Below, in pieces: positions 33,042 to 44,330 of a DNA stretch of 64,000 nucleotides (positions are counted from its first letter, which is position 1; every line of letters begins with the position of its first letter). The stretch comes from Madurella fahalii (Eukaryota > Ascomycota > Sordariomycetes > Sordariales). The stretch lies in the NCBI GenBank assembly GCA_029876055.1, contig CM056878.1, positions 1,054,001 to 1,118,000 of the forward strand, read 5' to 3'. The notes under the pieces are model-generated. The model saw only the letters and a program-made list of their open reading frames with translations, made no database searches and had not been told where the DNA came from. A program made the position numbers and the translations under genes.

Positions 33042-36000
33042 ATGACTGAGGTCGGGCTCGCCGACCGCCAGAAGCTGCTGCGATCAAAGCGGGCGGAATC
33101 GAGGTGCGAATAGTTCCAATCGAGAGATCTCAATTTTCCGATCATTTTGATGGGTCATATTCGGTGTTAACTGGTCATAGATCAATTGTACTGTCACGCA
33201 AGCGCAAACTGCGTGAGCTTTTCGCTGTTGCGACCGACGAAGATGGCATTCCGAACCACGACTTTAGCAACCCCGACGCGCCGCCAACCACACCTGCCGA
33301 AGCCAAATTCCTAATCGAGACCGACATTCTGCAGTAGGTTCCGTTGGGTTTTACTACGTTAATTTTTGGTCTCCCGGCATGTCGCGTCACGTCAAAAGAT
33401 TGATTTTCTAATTCGTTATGCTTGCAGGGGTCGGCGACTGAATGAGCTGAATATACCTGCGCGCCGGAAGCCGTTGTTCGATGCACGCAAGCTTCGCGCG
33501 ATATCCGATGCGGCAGCCGTCGAGAATGCACCACGTGTAGGGCCAACCCAGTCGATCGAGAACGGACTCCCTTTGACCAAGACCGACGACCCGATATCAA
33601 ACGGCTCGAGGCCATTCTCTGGAGCAGCAGACCAGCATGCAGCGCCGCAGGTTCCAACAAAGGGCGTCCCGTCAGTTCAGACGCCTCTTGCCGAAGCAAT
33701 AGTGCCAAAGGTTGTCGCGAAACCTAGGGATGGAGGAGAGTTGCAATTGAAGGATGCGTCCACCCGTCGAGAGGTTTCTGGCAAGGTGAATGGTGTTTCC
33801 ATTCCGGATGGGCAGGGAGAGGTATTCTCAAACGGTCAGGCAAGTCTGCTGCCACCGGTGGATGCCGCTACTTCGTCAAAAGTCCCTCGAATCGACGCAC
33901 AAGTCGCTCGGGCCAGCCAAGTTCCCTCGCCAACGGAACTTGACGGAAGGTTGAGTCCCAGGGACGCCGCATCCGGTATCGACCACCGGACGTCAGCTAC
34001 CGACTCAACGCGCTTTACCGACGCCTTATCGTCCCCAGGTTCTACAGCTCAATCGATGCTGACCCCAGCCGTGCATGATGCATCCGCGGACACTAGCCCC
34101 GATAACGAAGGACCACAGTATCTGGAGCGACATGAGAATTCGCGTGGGGACAAGGCGCAGGAGGACGCTACGGAAGGGGAAAAACCAGATAATGCCAGCC
34201 AAGTCGTCCCACCGGCCGAGCCACCTACATTGGACGTCCCATTGCCAACAGCGATCAGCGGTGTTGAAGCGCAGCTGTTGCAGGAATCTGCGGCAGCTCA
34301 GCTCTCCCAACCGACTGGGTTCGTAAGAGCTTCTGCGCCATCACGAAATGAATCGGGGAGACCGGCAGAATTGTTAGAGGCACCTGGTTTGAGAGAACGC
34401 TCGGCAGGAGATGAGCATGTTGCGCCAGTGACTACGCAGCAAGACGATCAAGGGCGCAGCGAGAAACTAGCCGCCAGTTCCGTCAGAACCTTGCCGGTTG
34501 TTGATGTCGGTGGCGAGCAGGATGAAGGCTCCACCGTTCCCATGGAGCTTGACAAGCCAGACGGTCCGTCGAAGGCTGAGCTAAACCTGCAGTCCGCTAT
34601 TCCCCCGCCTGCGCCCGCTGTTAGTGCCGCTCAAGAATTCCTAGCTGCAGACACACGCATAGTGGAGCCGCCATCCTCCGCCTCCAAGCCCCAGACCCTG
34701 GAGGAAACCGCCTCCGGCGAGGTTTCCCCAAGGCCACAGCCCACAGATGCCTCGTCCCCGCATGTTAAAGCTTTGAAGCCAGTTTCGAGGGACGCAAGTG
34801 GACCACAGACAACACAAGACCAGGAAAGCTCCAAGCCTCAGGCTCCCTCTGCTTCCCAACTCAAGTTGCTAGCCAACAAGACTCGCGATAAGCGACGAAG
34901 AAGCATCCCAACTGTGATTTTCGGCAAGCAGCCTGCGAGACATAGGCCATCAGATGACGGTTCATTAGCTGTCAACAAGCAGCGGCCAGGCCGGCTCCCA
35001 TCCGATGATTATTTCATGCCTCTTTTCATTGAAGGCTTCACCCGACAGTCAACGTGGATGAAGCCGATCGAAAAACTTCTAAACCAAGCCCACAAGACGA
35101 TATCAACGCCCGATCAATACATCTCAATATTGGACCACCAAGCTTGCAAGATCCTGAGGCGAGTTTATCATCTCCAGCAACACGACAAGTGGTCCTTACG
35201 GCAACCTGTACGATGCCCGGAACCGACAAGGCCGGCATCTCATTGGGATGTTCTGATTCAAGAAATGAAGTGGATGCGGACCGATTTCCGTGAGGAGCGC
35301 AAATGGAAGCGGGCAGTCGCGCGAAACCTCGCTTATGCCTGCGCGGAATGGGTTCACTCTGGCCCGGCCGAGCGGCTAGCGCTGCAAGTGAATGCAGTAG
35401 TTCCACCGCCGCCCATGGCTCTAGGGTCTGACGCTAAGATGGTCGACGCCCTTGATGCTGCCGAAGAATCCGTACCAGATCTGGTCCATTCCGATTCGCC
35501 CAGGGACAATGAGGATGAACCTATAGACGTCATGGTGGAAACCGTGGCCCCGTCGGCGATCTTCGCGCTGCAGGACGATGATGTGGTCTTTGGTCTGCAG
35601 CCGTCCAAAACAGCCGATCTCCTCTTAGAGAATCTTCCCATGTACGGGTCACCCTTGAAGATCCCAAAGTTCGACCTCTCGGGGCCGGATTACGACCCAG
35701 ATGCCAAGTGGAAACGACCGGCGGTGCCTCTGAGCAAATTTGTCGAAGGCGAGATGGTTTTGGCAGATGGCGGGCCGCCACGGAAGCGCTGTCGATACGA
35801 CTATCTCGCGGAAGATGAGGATGATGATGGCGATGAGGTCATCTTCGGTGCCGGTTCGGACCCCAGCGCAGAGTTGCAACCAGAAAACACCGCGGTGGCG
35901 CTGTTTAACCCTGAGATGAAAGTGATTCGAGATCGGCTACACGCTGGCCATCAATTCCGACCACCTACTGAGTATCCTATGCCCCCTCAGAGCTTCTTCG

Positions 36001-37812
36001 AGAGCCGTACAGCTTCGCAATGGACGTACGCCGAGGACGAACAACTAAAGTCCCTGGTCCGCGAATGCTCTTACAATTGGTCACTCATCTCGGCTATGGC
36101 GTCAACCACATCTGCCTTTGCGTCTGGGGCCGAACGTCGGACGCCGTGGGAATGCTTCGAGCGGTGGGTGAGCCTCGGGAGTCTTGAGGGTCTGCCCAAC
36201 GACATGGCGAGAACCCCATACTTCAAAGCCTACCAAAGCAGGATCGATGCGGCGCAGCGGAATATTGCGCAACAAAACCAGACGGCGCAGCAGCAAGTCG
36301 GACCAAACGGGGCGGTTACGCCGGTCCCCAGGCGAAGAGCGACCACGAGCATTAGGGTTGAACGACGGCGCAATCAAAAGCATCTGGCCCTGATTGACGC
36401 CATGCGCAAACTAGCCAAGAAACGAGAAACGGCCGCCCAGAAAGCGCAGCATGCAGCCAACTTGGCGGCCATGCGCAAGGCGAATGAGGCTCCACGGCAA
36501 CAGATCCAGAACAAGACGCCGCGGGACTACAGCATAATGAGATGGGAACGGGACCAACAGCTTGCTGAGAGGATGGCCGCATATGCTATGCGGCACGCGG
36601 ACGCGAACTCAAGGAGATTGGTAAGGCTGAAGACTGGGGCACCATCATGATTCGAATGCTAACTCGAGCTAACCTCAGCAAAAGCAAACTCATCCCACCC
36701 AGCTCCCAGGTACACCTGGTGCCCTCCCAGTTCCCCAGAACGCAGCGCAGATCGCGGCTGCCACCAATGCCGTCAACGGCGCTCCTCGCCTCAACATGCC
36801 GGGGCAACTCGCCATGGCTGGGCAGAACCGCGCCCCAGGACGAGTTCCCATCCAAGCGCCTCCAGGAACAGTTCCTCCGGCCGTACAAGCGCGACTTGCG
36901 AGTGGCCTCGTACCACCACTTCAGATGGCAGGCGTGGCGCAGGCTGCCCAGCTCCAGGCGATGCAGGCGCAACATAGAATGCCCATGGCCAATCCGCAAC
37001 CGGATATCAGCCTGATGATACAAGCCAGGACAATCCAGAGCCAGCAGCGAGCCGCGATTCAGCTGCAGCAGCAACAACAGCAACAACAACAGCAGCAGCA
37101 GCAGCAACAGCAGGCTCAACAGCAGACGCCGCAGGGGCAGCAGCAGCAAACACCGCAGCAGCAGCAACAGCAGCAGCAGCAGCAGCCTGGCACCCCACAA
37201 CCGCTCCCGCAGCAACAGGTGGCTCAGCAACAACAGCAGCAACCTAGCCAGCAAGTGCAGCAACTCCCTCAAGCGAACGGGACACAAGCGTCGCCTACAC
37301 CGATGCGTGCCGTTGTGAACGGCCTCAATCAAGGGGCATTCATGACCAATGCGCAGGCTATGATGGCGCAATTCAACGCGGCCAACGGCGCTGGCTTGGG
37401 CACGTCACCGGGCGCTGGTTTGAGTATGCCGGCCGTCGCAGGCAGATCGCCCGGCGGGATCCTGAACCACCATATCACGCAGCGACTCAACGACCTCGAG
37501 GCCCATTACCGGGCCAAGAACCCCAACATGCCAAGCGATGCGATTAGGCAGCTAGCAACGGAGCACTTGAGTAGGATGATTGTGCAGAGCCAGCAGCAAG
37601 CAGCCATGAACGCTGCGGCGGGGGCAGTCGCGCAACAACCAATGAATAGCCCGCATCAATATGCATCTCTTCTGCGGGCGCAGCAGCAAGCACAAGCACA
37701 GCAGGCAGCCCAGCAAGCCGCCCAGCAAGCCGCCCAGCAAGCCGCCCAGCAGCAGGCAAGTCAACACCAGAGACAGTCCAGCGGCAGCGCGACCCCGGCA
37801 CCGGGCAAGTAG
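33042..37812 (+). CDS. vid21: Chromatin modification protein Vid21/Eaf1 (NuA4 scaffold)
   Basis: Platform subunit of the NuA4 histone acetyltransferase complex in the nucleus. Exons 33042-33103, 33181-33333, 33428-36620 and 36679-37812 give 1513 aa. The N-terminus shows the conserved Vid21 start, RQKLLRSKRAESRSIVLSRK then RKLRELFAVAT, rebuilt across intron 1. A long disordered region leads to an HSA domain at about 625-715 (ILDHQACKILRRVYHLQQHD through FREERKWKRAVARNLAYACA). A SANT/Myb-like domain follows at about 934-990 (SQWTYAEDEQLKSLV, NWSLISAMA, TPWECFERW). The C-terminus is glutamine-rich with long poly-Q runs and ends with Ala-Gln repeats. Intron 4-side junction RRL-QKQTHPT is in phase. 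Splice sites are all GT-AG. Confidence 0.93.
37062..37260. repeat. CAG/CAA repeat tract in vid21
   Basis: Long runs of cag and caa units interrupted by a few other codons encode poly-glutamine in the Vid21 C-terminus. The opposite strand gives spurious leucine- or alanine-rich frames. Confidence 0.85.
37696..37755. repeat. GCCCAGCAA-type 12-bp tandem repeat in vid21
   Basis: About four to five copies of a 12-bp unit (gcccagcaagcc) encode Ala-Gln-Gln-Ala repeats near the Vid21 C-terminus. Confidence 0.8.
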
Positions 37813-38320
37813 CCCCATGGTTATGGAGTTGGGTGTTAGTCGTACCTTGTATTATTCGAGCGGTGCTTGTGGGTTTCAAACGTTTAGAGGCCAAGTGTTG
37901 AGCGGACGGCGTCGATGATGAGACCAAGGCCAAGGACGCCTCTGAGGAACGTGATGACATATTCATGTAGATATTTATGATCGGTCAAGGAAATGATCAG
38001 CCGTATATATCGCTAAAGCCGGAAGCGGGCTGTTATGAATTCGAATAAAAGGCATGTAATAATCATTCTCATGTACTAGCCCTGCTGGAGAGCTGTCCTT
38101 GTTCAGGGGAGCTGTACTTGAGGAGGGGGCACGAGCGGGATGCCTGAGTGCTTGCTGAACCAGCGATAAGATAAGAGATGGGGCCCACTTAATTTTTCTA
38201 TTTTCTTTTCCCCAGAAGAAAAAAAGAACAATAAATGCTTGGGATATCATTAAACAGCAACTATTCTACTAGAGTTTGGTAACGAGCAACTTCAACAACT
38301 AGCAAACGCCACTACCCACC
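37813..38320. other. Intergenic region between vid21 and mak11
   Basis: 508 bp on the same-strand pair. An AATAAA lies near 38,046, a possible polyadenylation element of vid21. No gene was recognised. Confidence 0.5.
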
Positions 38321-39847
38321 ATGGCTAAAAGGAAAAGAGAAGCCGCCGCAGGGAGCGAGACAAAAGTCCCGACAAAGAAAGCCAAAGCACCGCCTCGAAC
38401 AAGTCAGCCGTCACCAGCCCCGAAATTAAGCGACAACAGCCCCGTGACAATTCAGATCGTTGCCGGGTCCTACGACCGGGTCCTCCACGGCATCACAGCG
38501 ACAGTCAAGCCATCTTCAGCTCGATCCGCTCCCAAGAGCAAACCTAAGAAGGACAGCACTACCACAACCCCCAAAGAAGACGCCGGCGCCGTCGAATTCG
38601 CCGATACGTTCCTCTTCAATGCGCACAACTCGGCCATCCGGTGTCTGGCACTATCGCCGCCCTCGGCCCCGGCCGCGGGACAGACCCAGAAGGTGCTGCT
38701 CGCCACGGGCAGCACAGACGAGCGCATCAACCTCTACAACCTCTCGGCGCACCCCCCGTCCGACAACAGCAACGCACCGGGCGGCGACGCCGACGCCAAG
38801 CTCCTCTCGTCCCTCGCGCCGCGCCCGATCCTCGAGAACCCCAAGAACCGCGAGCTGGGGACGCTCCTGCACCACAGCTCCAACATCACCCGCCTGGCCT
38901 TCCCCAACCGCAGCAAGCTGCTGTCGGCGTCCGAGGACAGCACGGTGGCGGTGACGCGGACGCGCGACTGGGCGCTGCTGCACACGTTCAGGTGCCCGAT
39001 CCCGAAGGCGCAGGGCCGGCCGAGCGGCGACACGGCGGCGGCCGGGGCGGCGCCCGCCGGGGTCAACGACTTCGCGGTGCACCCCAGCAACAAGATCATG
39101 ATCAGCGTCAGCAAGGGCGAGCGCTGCATGCGGCTGTGGAACCTGGAGACGGGCAAGAAGTCGCGCGTGCTCAACTTTGAGCGGGCCGCGCTGGGCGAGA
39201 TCGGCGAGGGCCGCCACTCCACCGGCGAGGCCCGCCGCATCGTGTGGGGCGAGGACGAGTTCGCCGTCGGCTTTGATAGGGATGTGCTCGTCTTCGGCAT
39301 GGACTGTCGGGTCCGGTGTAGGGTTATGCGGGATACGAGGACGAAGGTGCACGAGCTCTGCTACGTGGAGACGGGGAAGGGGGAGGATGAGAGCGTGCTG
39401 GCTGTGTCGACCGAGGATGGGAGGGTTTTGTTCTTTGAGACGGGTCCCGAGGGGCTGGAGGCGCCGGCTGAGGGGAAGACGCTGCCGATGGCTCGGCTGG
39501 TTGCTCAATTGGGCGGGAAGGAGGCCGGGGTGCCGGGGAGGATCAAGGACTTTACGGTGTTACCGGTCGAGGGCGAGGATGGGAAGAAGTTGTTTTTCAT
39601 TGTGACGGCGAGCAGCGATGGGCAGATCCGGCTTTGGCAGCTGGATGCCGATGACCTCGGCGGCAAGGACAAGAGCACCAAGCAGGTTGGCAAGCTTCTG
39701 GGGACCTACGGGACACAGAACAGAATCACTTGTGTGGGGGCTTTTGTCATGATACCCCGGCCAGAAGGAGCGGAGGAGAGCGAGTTTGAGTTTGACGACT
39801 CGGAAGGGGAGGAGGATGATGATGAGGACGACAGCGATGAAGAGTAG
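38321..39847 (+). CDS. mak11: WD40 protein Mak11 (60S ribosome biogenesis; PAK1IP1-like)
   Basis: Nucleolar WD-repeat protein needed for 60S ribosomal subunit assembly; the animal homologue is PAK1-interacting protein 1. Single exon, 508 aa, with ATG in a strong context (cccaccATGGCT). A basic N-terminus (MAKRKREAAAGSETK, KKAK) is a likely nuclear signal. WD-type blades include VAGSYDRVLHGITAT, FNAHNSAIRCLALSP, LLATGSTDERINLYNL, LHHSSNITRLAFP, LLSASEDSTVAVTRTRDW, VNDFAVHPSNKIMISVSKGE, MRLWNLETGKKSRVLNF and VTASSDGQIRLWQLD. A low-complexity Ala/Pro/Gly insertion follows PIPKAQG. The C-terminus is acidic (EEDDDEDDSDEE). Confidence 0.92.
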   Translation: MAKRKREAAAGSETKVPTKKAKAPPRTSQPSPAPKLSDNSPVTIQIVAGSYDRVLHGITATVKPSSARSAPKSKPKKDSTTTTPKEDAGAVEFADTFLFNAHNSAIRCLALSPPSAPAAGQTQKVLLATGSTDERINLYNLSAHPPSDNSNAPGGDADAKLLSSLAPRPILENPKNRELGTLLHHSSNITRLAFPNRSKLLSASEDSTVAVTRTRDWALLHTFRCPIPKAQGRPSGDTAAAGAAPAGVNDFAVHPSNKIMISVSKGERCMRLWNLETGKKSRVLNFERAALGEIGEGRHSTGEARRIVWGEDEFAVGFDRDVLVFGMDCRVRCRVMRDTRTKVHELCYVETGKGEDESVLAVSTEDGRVLFFETGPEGLEAPAEGKTLPMARLVAQLGGKEAGVPGRIKDFTVLPVEGEDGKKLFFIVTASSDGQIRLWQLDADDLGGKDKSTKQVGKLLGTYGTQNRITCVGAFVMIPRPEGAEESEFEFDDSEGEEDDDEDDSDEE

Positions 39848-41877
39848 GCTGGTTATAGCAGTAGATTATGTTGAGCACCTGCCTTAGATTTGCTAAGGTA
39901 ACGATCGACGATTCTGAGGACAACGCGATGAGCAGGCTGTCCATCATCAGATCTTAAACGTACTTCTAAATCTGCCAAGGTCAGATCGGCATGTCTAACA
40001 GCGGTGTGGCCCGCCCCTAGCGCCTGAAATCCAACATCTCGATCCACCAGAAGAACCTTACGGAAAGCTTGCGGGACCTATGTATGTAAGTAAACATGTT
40101 GTTTTGCAGCCGCAAAATAATGTCTTCGCGGCCATTGGCACTTGTCCGTGCGTAGTTAGCCTTCTTAGCTTCCAATCCCAAGGAGAGCGGCGGAAAACAT
40201 GCCGAATTGATGTCATGTTTAAGAATTCTGGCCGTGGGCGGGCCCCATATCCGAACCAGCCCAGTCCTGGCGACTTCTGCTCTCTGACCAAAGAGCCCTG
40301 GCCTCTGAAAAACGATTCGCCCTAATACAATACGGTAAATACCTATAGATATTCCCAGAGTCATCGAAGCTGAAGACAGTCCCAGGTGGCCTCTATCCCC
40401 CAAGCAATCCCAGCACCATCCATGTTTACAGCTGACGTATCCAACTACAGGCTTTGCCTAGTACATACCTAGGCACAGCGAACGGTCGTGGTTGCAGACG
40501 TCGGAAGCCTAGTTCAGCGCTAGCAAACGCTGCTCCTATTATTCCGCTTCAGGAGAACATGAGGCTTGCTAAGCGGTAGCGAAGAGTTATTGCCTTGCTT
40601 TTGCTGGATGCAGACTATACAGCAGAGCAGTCTAATATGGGCGATAAGACACACAAACCCGGCGGTTAGTGGGTTCCTGGTAGGTGTCCAGGCACGTAGC
40701 CTGCGGTAGCTTCATAGGGTTTTGTGGTGGTTCCCCGGCAGCCCCTAGACCGGTAATGTGCAGTGGTTTTCGTGGACTGTCGAGACAATAAACATAGCTA
40801 ACATCACCAAGCTCAAGGAGGACGAAACAATCATCTTAACTCGGTATACTGCCAGCACTCTGTTGTTGAAGCAGCGCGAACAGGGTGGGCATTTGTTGGT
40901 TGCCGCGGCGTGTTGGTCTGCCGCTCGAGGCAGGCCTTGGTATGTGCTATACTGTACGTCACCTTACGATTCCTGCAGCTGCCCGCCGGATCTTGACCCA
41001 ATGATCAATAGATCTTGAAGAAGCGGGCAAAGTGTGGGGTAATCGATGCAGGGCAAGTCATGCGACCGGCCCCGGATCTGGTGCGAGGATCACATGTGAA
41101 GGACTTCGGCCTGCCCCGCTCGCAGGGTCCAGGGGCCCCGGTCGCTTTAGCGCGTTTGCCGTGATCATTCCGGCTTGCAGGTCCCTGACTAGAGGAAGCC
41201 ACATCTCCATTTTGCAGGAGACGCGATGGCTCCCTTCTCTCTGCCCTGGAACAGGTGCATGCACGCTCCCTCTGATACGGTACACCGCAGCCTGGGGGTT
41301 ATAAAACATGGCAATGGCAATGGCATATTCCGTAGAGGGTGACTAATGCTCCGCGTGTTCATATTTCATGCTATTTGATTAGTAGCAGACCGTGATCCCG
41401 TGTTTAGCGCCCATGCAGGCGCTTTGAAATCCCTGCGCTGCACAGTGCACCCCAGCACTTTTGGCGCGTCGACGCACTCGATATTTGGACAGGTTTCCTC
41501 GTCTGAACCTGACGACGCAACTACCTCAGTCCGATTGTTACTTCAGCCACAGCTGGCCCGTTGCTCCGGCGTTGCGCACACACTGACTGGTTGTTTTTCA
41601 TCCATTCCCGGCTTGTCTTGTGCACGACCTCAGGAGCACGAGTCATCCCTCGCCATATTTGACCGGGCCTGGTCTCTCCCTCCCCTGCGCCCAATCGACT
41701 TCTTCCCCAGCTTGCCATTCCGTGACATAGCTAGCTCAAAGGTACTCGCGTTATGTATCGAGTCTGGTGACGAAGAGCAAATCTACGTCAGCCTTCATCG
41801 CCGCGAGAGAGTGAGTGAGAAAGAGAGAAAAGCATACTCAACCACGGCGACCACAACAAAAAAAAAAAAAAAAAAAC
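39848..41877. other. 2-kb intergenic region upstream of the INSIG gene
   Basis: No convincing gene on either strand. The last part is the promoter and leader of the INSIG gene and ends in a poly(A)19 run directly before its ATG. Confidence 0.5.
41858..41876 (+). promoter_or_regulatory. Poly(A)19 tract immediately before a start codon
   Basis: Nineteen consecutive adenines end one base before the ATG of the INSIG gene. If transcribed, this is a pre-AUG poly(A) leader, an element known in yeast to bind Pab1 and tune translation. Confidence 0.7.
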
Positions 41878-43305
41878 ATGGACCCCAAACCCGGAGGAGG
41901 CCGCGCCTCCCCCGAAATCCTCCGCCCCATCCCGCGGCGCCCCTTCAAGCTCAACTTCTCCAGCCCCACACCCCCGGACGACAACGACGACAACGACGAC
42001 AACGACACGTCAGGTCGACGGCCCACCCCAAACATCTCAGTCAGCGACCTGCGCTTCCTCGACCCAGCCTACCGACCGTCCCCCTCCTCCTCCTCCTCCC
42101 CCGCCATCGCCAGCCCCAACGCGAACCTTAGCACCAGAGACAGAGACACCCCGCTCAGCCGCGCCACCTCGTTCCTCAACCTGACCTCGTCCACCCTCTT
42201 CGGGATCTACTCCCCCTCCGCCAGGGCGGGAGGGCAGGGACAGGGAGGGGAGGACGAGGAGGAGGAGGACGGGGTGGCGGTCTTCCCGGACACGAGCGGG
42301 GTCAACACGCCACGCACGCCGGCGCGGCGGGCCGGCCTCGACGAGGCGACGTACGTGCTGATGCGGGAGCGCTCGCGGTCGCACTCGCATCCCGCGTCCT
42401 CGTCCGTCCCCTTCCCCTCCTCCTTGTCGTCGTCGTCGGTCAGGCTGGCCGGGGGAGGGTTGCGGATGGTCCTGGCGCTGGCGCTCAGGGCGGTGCTGCT
42501 GTTTGTGCTTGGGGTCGGGTACGGGGTGTTGGTGACGAGGTTTCCTAGGCGCGGCGGACAGCAGCAGCAGCAGCAGCAGCAGCAGGTGGCAGTGTGGGAG
42601 TGGCGGTATCTTGGATTCTGGGGGGTTGCTGGGGTGGTGTTGGGGGGGCTGTTGCCTTGGTTTGATAAGGTCTGGGAGAGGAGGGCGGCGGCCGGTTTGA
42701 AGGGGAAGAAGAGGAGCAGGGCGGATGGCGATGGCGATGGCGATGGTGAGGTGGATGTCGACGCCATTCCGACGGCTACCGCTACTGCTGCGGCGCCAGC
42801 CCAGGCCGAAACCGACTGGGCCCTCGTCATCCGCGGCATCGGCGCCTTTGTCGGCATCGTCTTTGCCATCCGCAAGCTCCCCTGGGCTTCGACCATGCAG
42901 GTCTCGCTCACCCTCGCCCTGACCAACCCCTTCCTGTGGTACCTCATCGACCGCTCGAAGCCGGGGTTCCTGCTCTCCGCCGCGGTCGGGCTGGCGGGGT
43001 CGCTCGCGTCATTGGTCATGGGCGTCAACACTGATATGATGATGCCCGCGCCTGCTGCTGCTGCCGGCCTGTCTGGTTCACCGGGTTCGGGCTCGGGTTC
43101 GTTATTTCCCAACATGACTGCCGCAGTGAGTAGCGGTCACGGCGCGAGCACCATGGGTGGCTTGGCCAGCCAGGAGACGGTCGAGACGAGCATCTGGATG
43201 TTGAGCGTGCTGTTTTGCAGCTGTGTGTGCTTTGGGAATATCGGGAGGAGGTTGGCGTTAAACTCGTCGGCCGCGGGACGGGGGAGGTGGGGAGGTGTGA
43301 GGTGA
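41878..43305 (+). CDS. INSIG-family ER membrane protein
   Basis: Likely ER-resident regulator of sterol metabolism, by homology to insulin-induced gene proteins that retain SCAP or HMG-CoA reductase; the fungal role may differ. Single exon, 475 aa. About 195 N-terminal residues are disordered and Ser/Pro-rich with an acidic patch. Six hydrophobic segments follow, as in INSIG: VLALALRAVLLFVLGVGYGV, YLGFWGVAGVVLGGLLPWF, VIRGIGAFVGIVFAI, VSLTLALTNPFLWYLID, FLLSAAVGLAGSLASLVMG and IWMLSVLFCSCVCFGNIG. Family-typical pieces are RGIGAFVGIVFAIRKLPW and FLWYLIDRS. Loops carry insertions: nine glutamines after segment 1 and a charged Asp/Gly stretch after segment 2. The frame begins 63 nt upstream but the ATG at 41878 starts the family-like protein. 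Confidence 0.85.
   Translation: MDPKPGGGRASPEILRPIPRRPFKLNFSSPTPPDDNDDNDDNDTSGRRPTPNISVSDLRFLDPAYRPSPSSSSSPAIASPNANLSTRDRDTPLSRATSFLNLTSSTLFGIYSPSARAGGQGQGGEDEEEEDGVAVFPDTSGVNTPRTPARRAGLDEATYVLMRERSRSHSHPASSSVPFPSSLSSSSVRLAGGGLRMVLALALRAVLLFVLGVGYGVLVTRFPRRGGQQQQQQQQQVAVWEWRYLGFWGVAGVVLGGLLPWFDKVWERRAAAGLKGKKRSRADGDGDGDGEVDVDAIPTATATAAAPAQAETDWALVIRGIGAFVGIVFAIRKLPWASTMQVSLTLALTNPFLWYLIDRSKPGFLLSAAVGLAGSLASLVMGVNTDMMMPAPAAAAGLSGSPGSGSGSLFPNMTAAVSSGHGASTMGGLASQETVETSIWMLSVLFCSCVCFGNIGRRLALNSSAAGRGRWGGVR
42559..42585. repeat. CAG repeat in the INSIG gene
   Basis: Nine CAG units encode nine glutamines in the loop between the first and second hydrophobic segments. Confidence 0.9.
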
Positions 43306-44330
43306 TGTTGCTTTGTGCTTGTGCTTGTGCTTGTGCTTGTTGTTGTCGTGTTGTCGTGAATGAGCAGGGTTCTTCATTATGTGGGGAAACATAATCCACG
43401 GCCGGCAGCGGTTTTTGTATTTGATAATTGGCAGCTGAGGAGAAGGATATGATCATTGGGAAGGAGAAGAAAATACTCGGGAGAGCGAAAAGCGAATATG
43501 TTCTATCTGGCTTGGGGTCGGGTTGGTTGAAACGGGTGGGCAAGGCAGCGGGAGGCGGGCTTAATATCGATCGATACCTTGGTTTGGTTGCTATGGCATG
43601 GTAGGACAGGAAAGCAAATAAATTCATGAAAGTATCAACGACCTCATCCCGAGTTGGGCATCTTAATGGTCTTGCCTAGCGTAAAGCTTGAGCGGAAAAT
43701 ACGGTTGTAGATGTTGGTTAGTCTGTTAGTTCCAGTGCTTGTTGGCTTCCAGCCGCTTTGTCTTTGTTAGTTACACCGCCTTCGCCTCGACTCGGGGCCC
43801 CTTCATTCCGCTTCTTCCTCTCAAGCTATTGTTAGACTTGCTGGCAACAACAGACAATACTTGCTGCTGTTGTTGTTGTCGGTTTCTAGGAGCATGCACG
43901 ATCAACCAAGACGTGACGTATCCGCCCAGTGACGGGTGAAGCCTGGAATAATCGGGCCGTCCAGAAATATATGAACGACGTCACATTTCAAAAGTCGAGA
44001 CTGTTCGTCCCAGATATCATTTAAAGTGATACGCTAAAGTATGCCAACGCTGGTGCACCGCCTTGCCGTTTCCAAGCCCCCGGAAAACCCCTTAGCCGGC
44101 GCCTCTATCCGTACGGTAGCCAACTACATTACGCTGCATGATGAAGACCTGGTCGTCCGTCAATATATTCCTACACGTATCGGTCTGAAATCAGGTCTAT
44201 CAGCCTGGGTATCGAGCCGGCGCCCTATCATTGCTCGCCGATGTAGTAATGTAAGGGATGTGTGGACTAGTTTGACGGAACGCAGGTGTATATCACGTAT
44301 GGGAGGTCGGTGCTACAAAGGCCCAGCCAC
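43306..44330. other. Convergent 3' intergenic region
   Basis: 1.0 kb between the INSIG and LON-RING gene ends. It holds a GTGCTT hexamer repeat and possibly a last exon of the LON-RING gene. No independent gene was recognised. Confidence 0.5.
43315..43338. repeat. (GTGCTT)4 hexamer repeat
   Basis: Four perfect GTGCTT units just after the INSIG stop codon, followed by a degenerate gttgttg tail. Confidence 0.9.

Noticed and set aside
36586..37371. 261-aa leucine-rich minus-strand frame
   Set aside because: Antisense of the CAG/CAA tract of vid21, giving poly-leucine; not a membrane protein gene.
38651..39508. 285-aa minus-strand frame
   Set aside because: Antisense of mak11; Arg/His-rich composition typical of shadow frames.
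42207..43115. 302-aa minus-strand frame
   Set aside because: Antisense of the INSIG gene, low-complexity Ser/Pro composition without domains.
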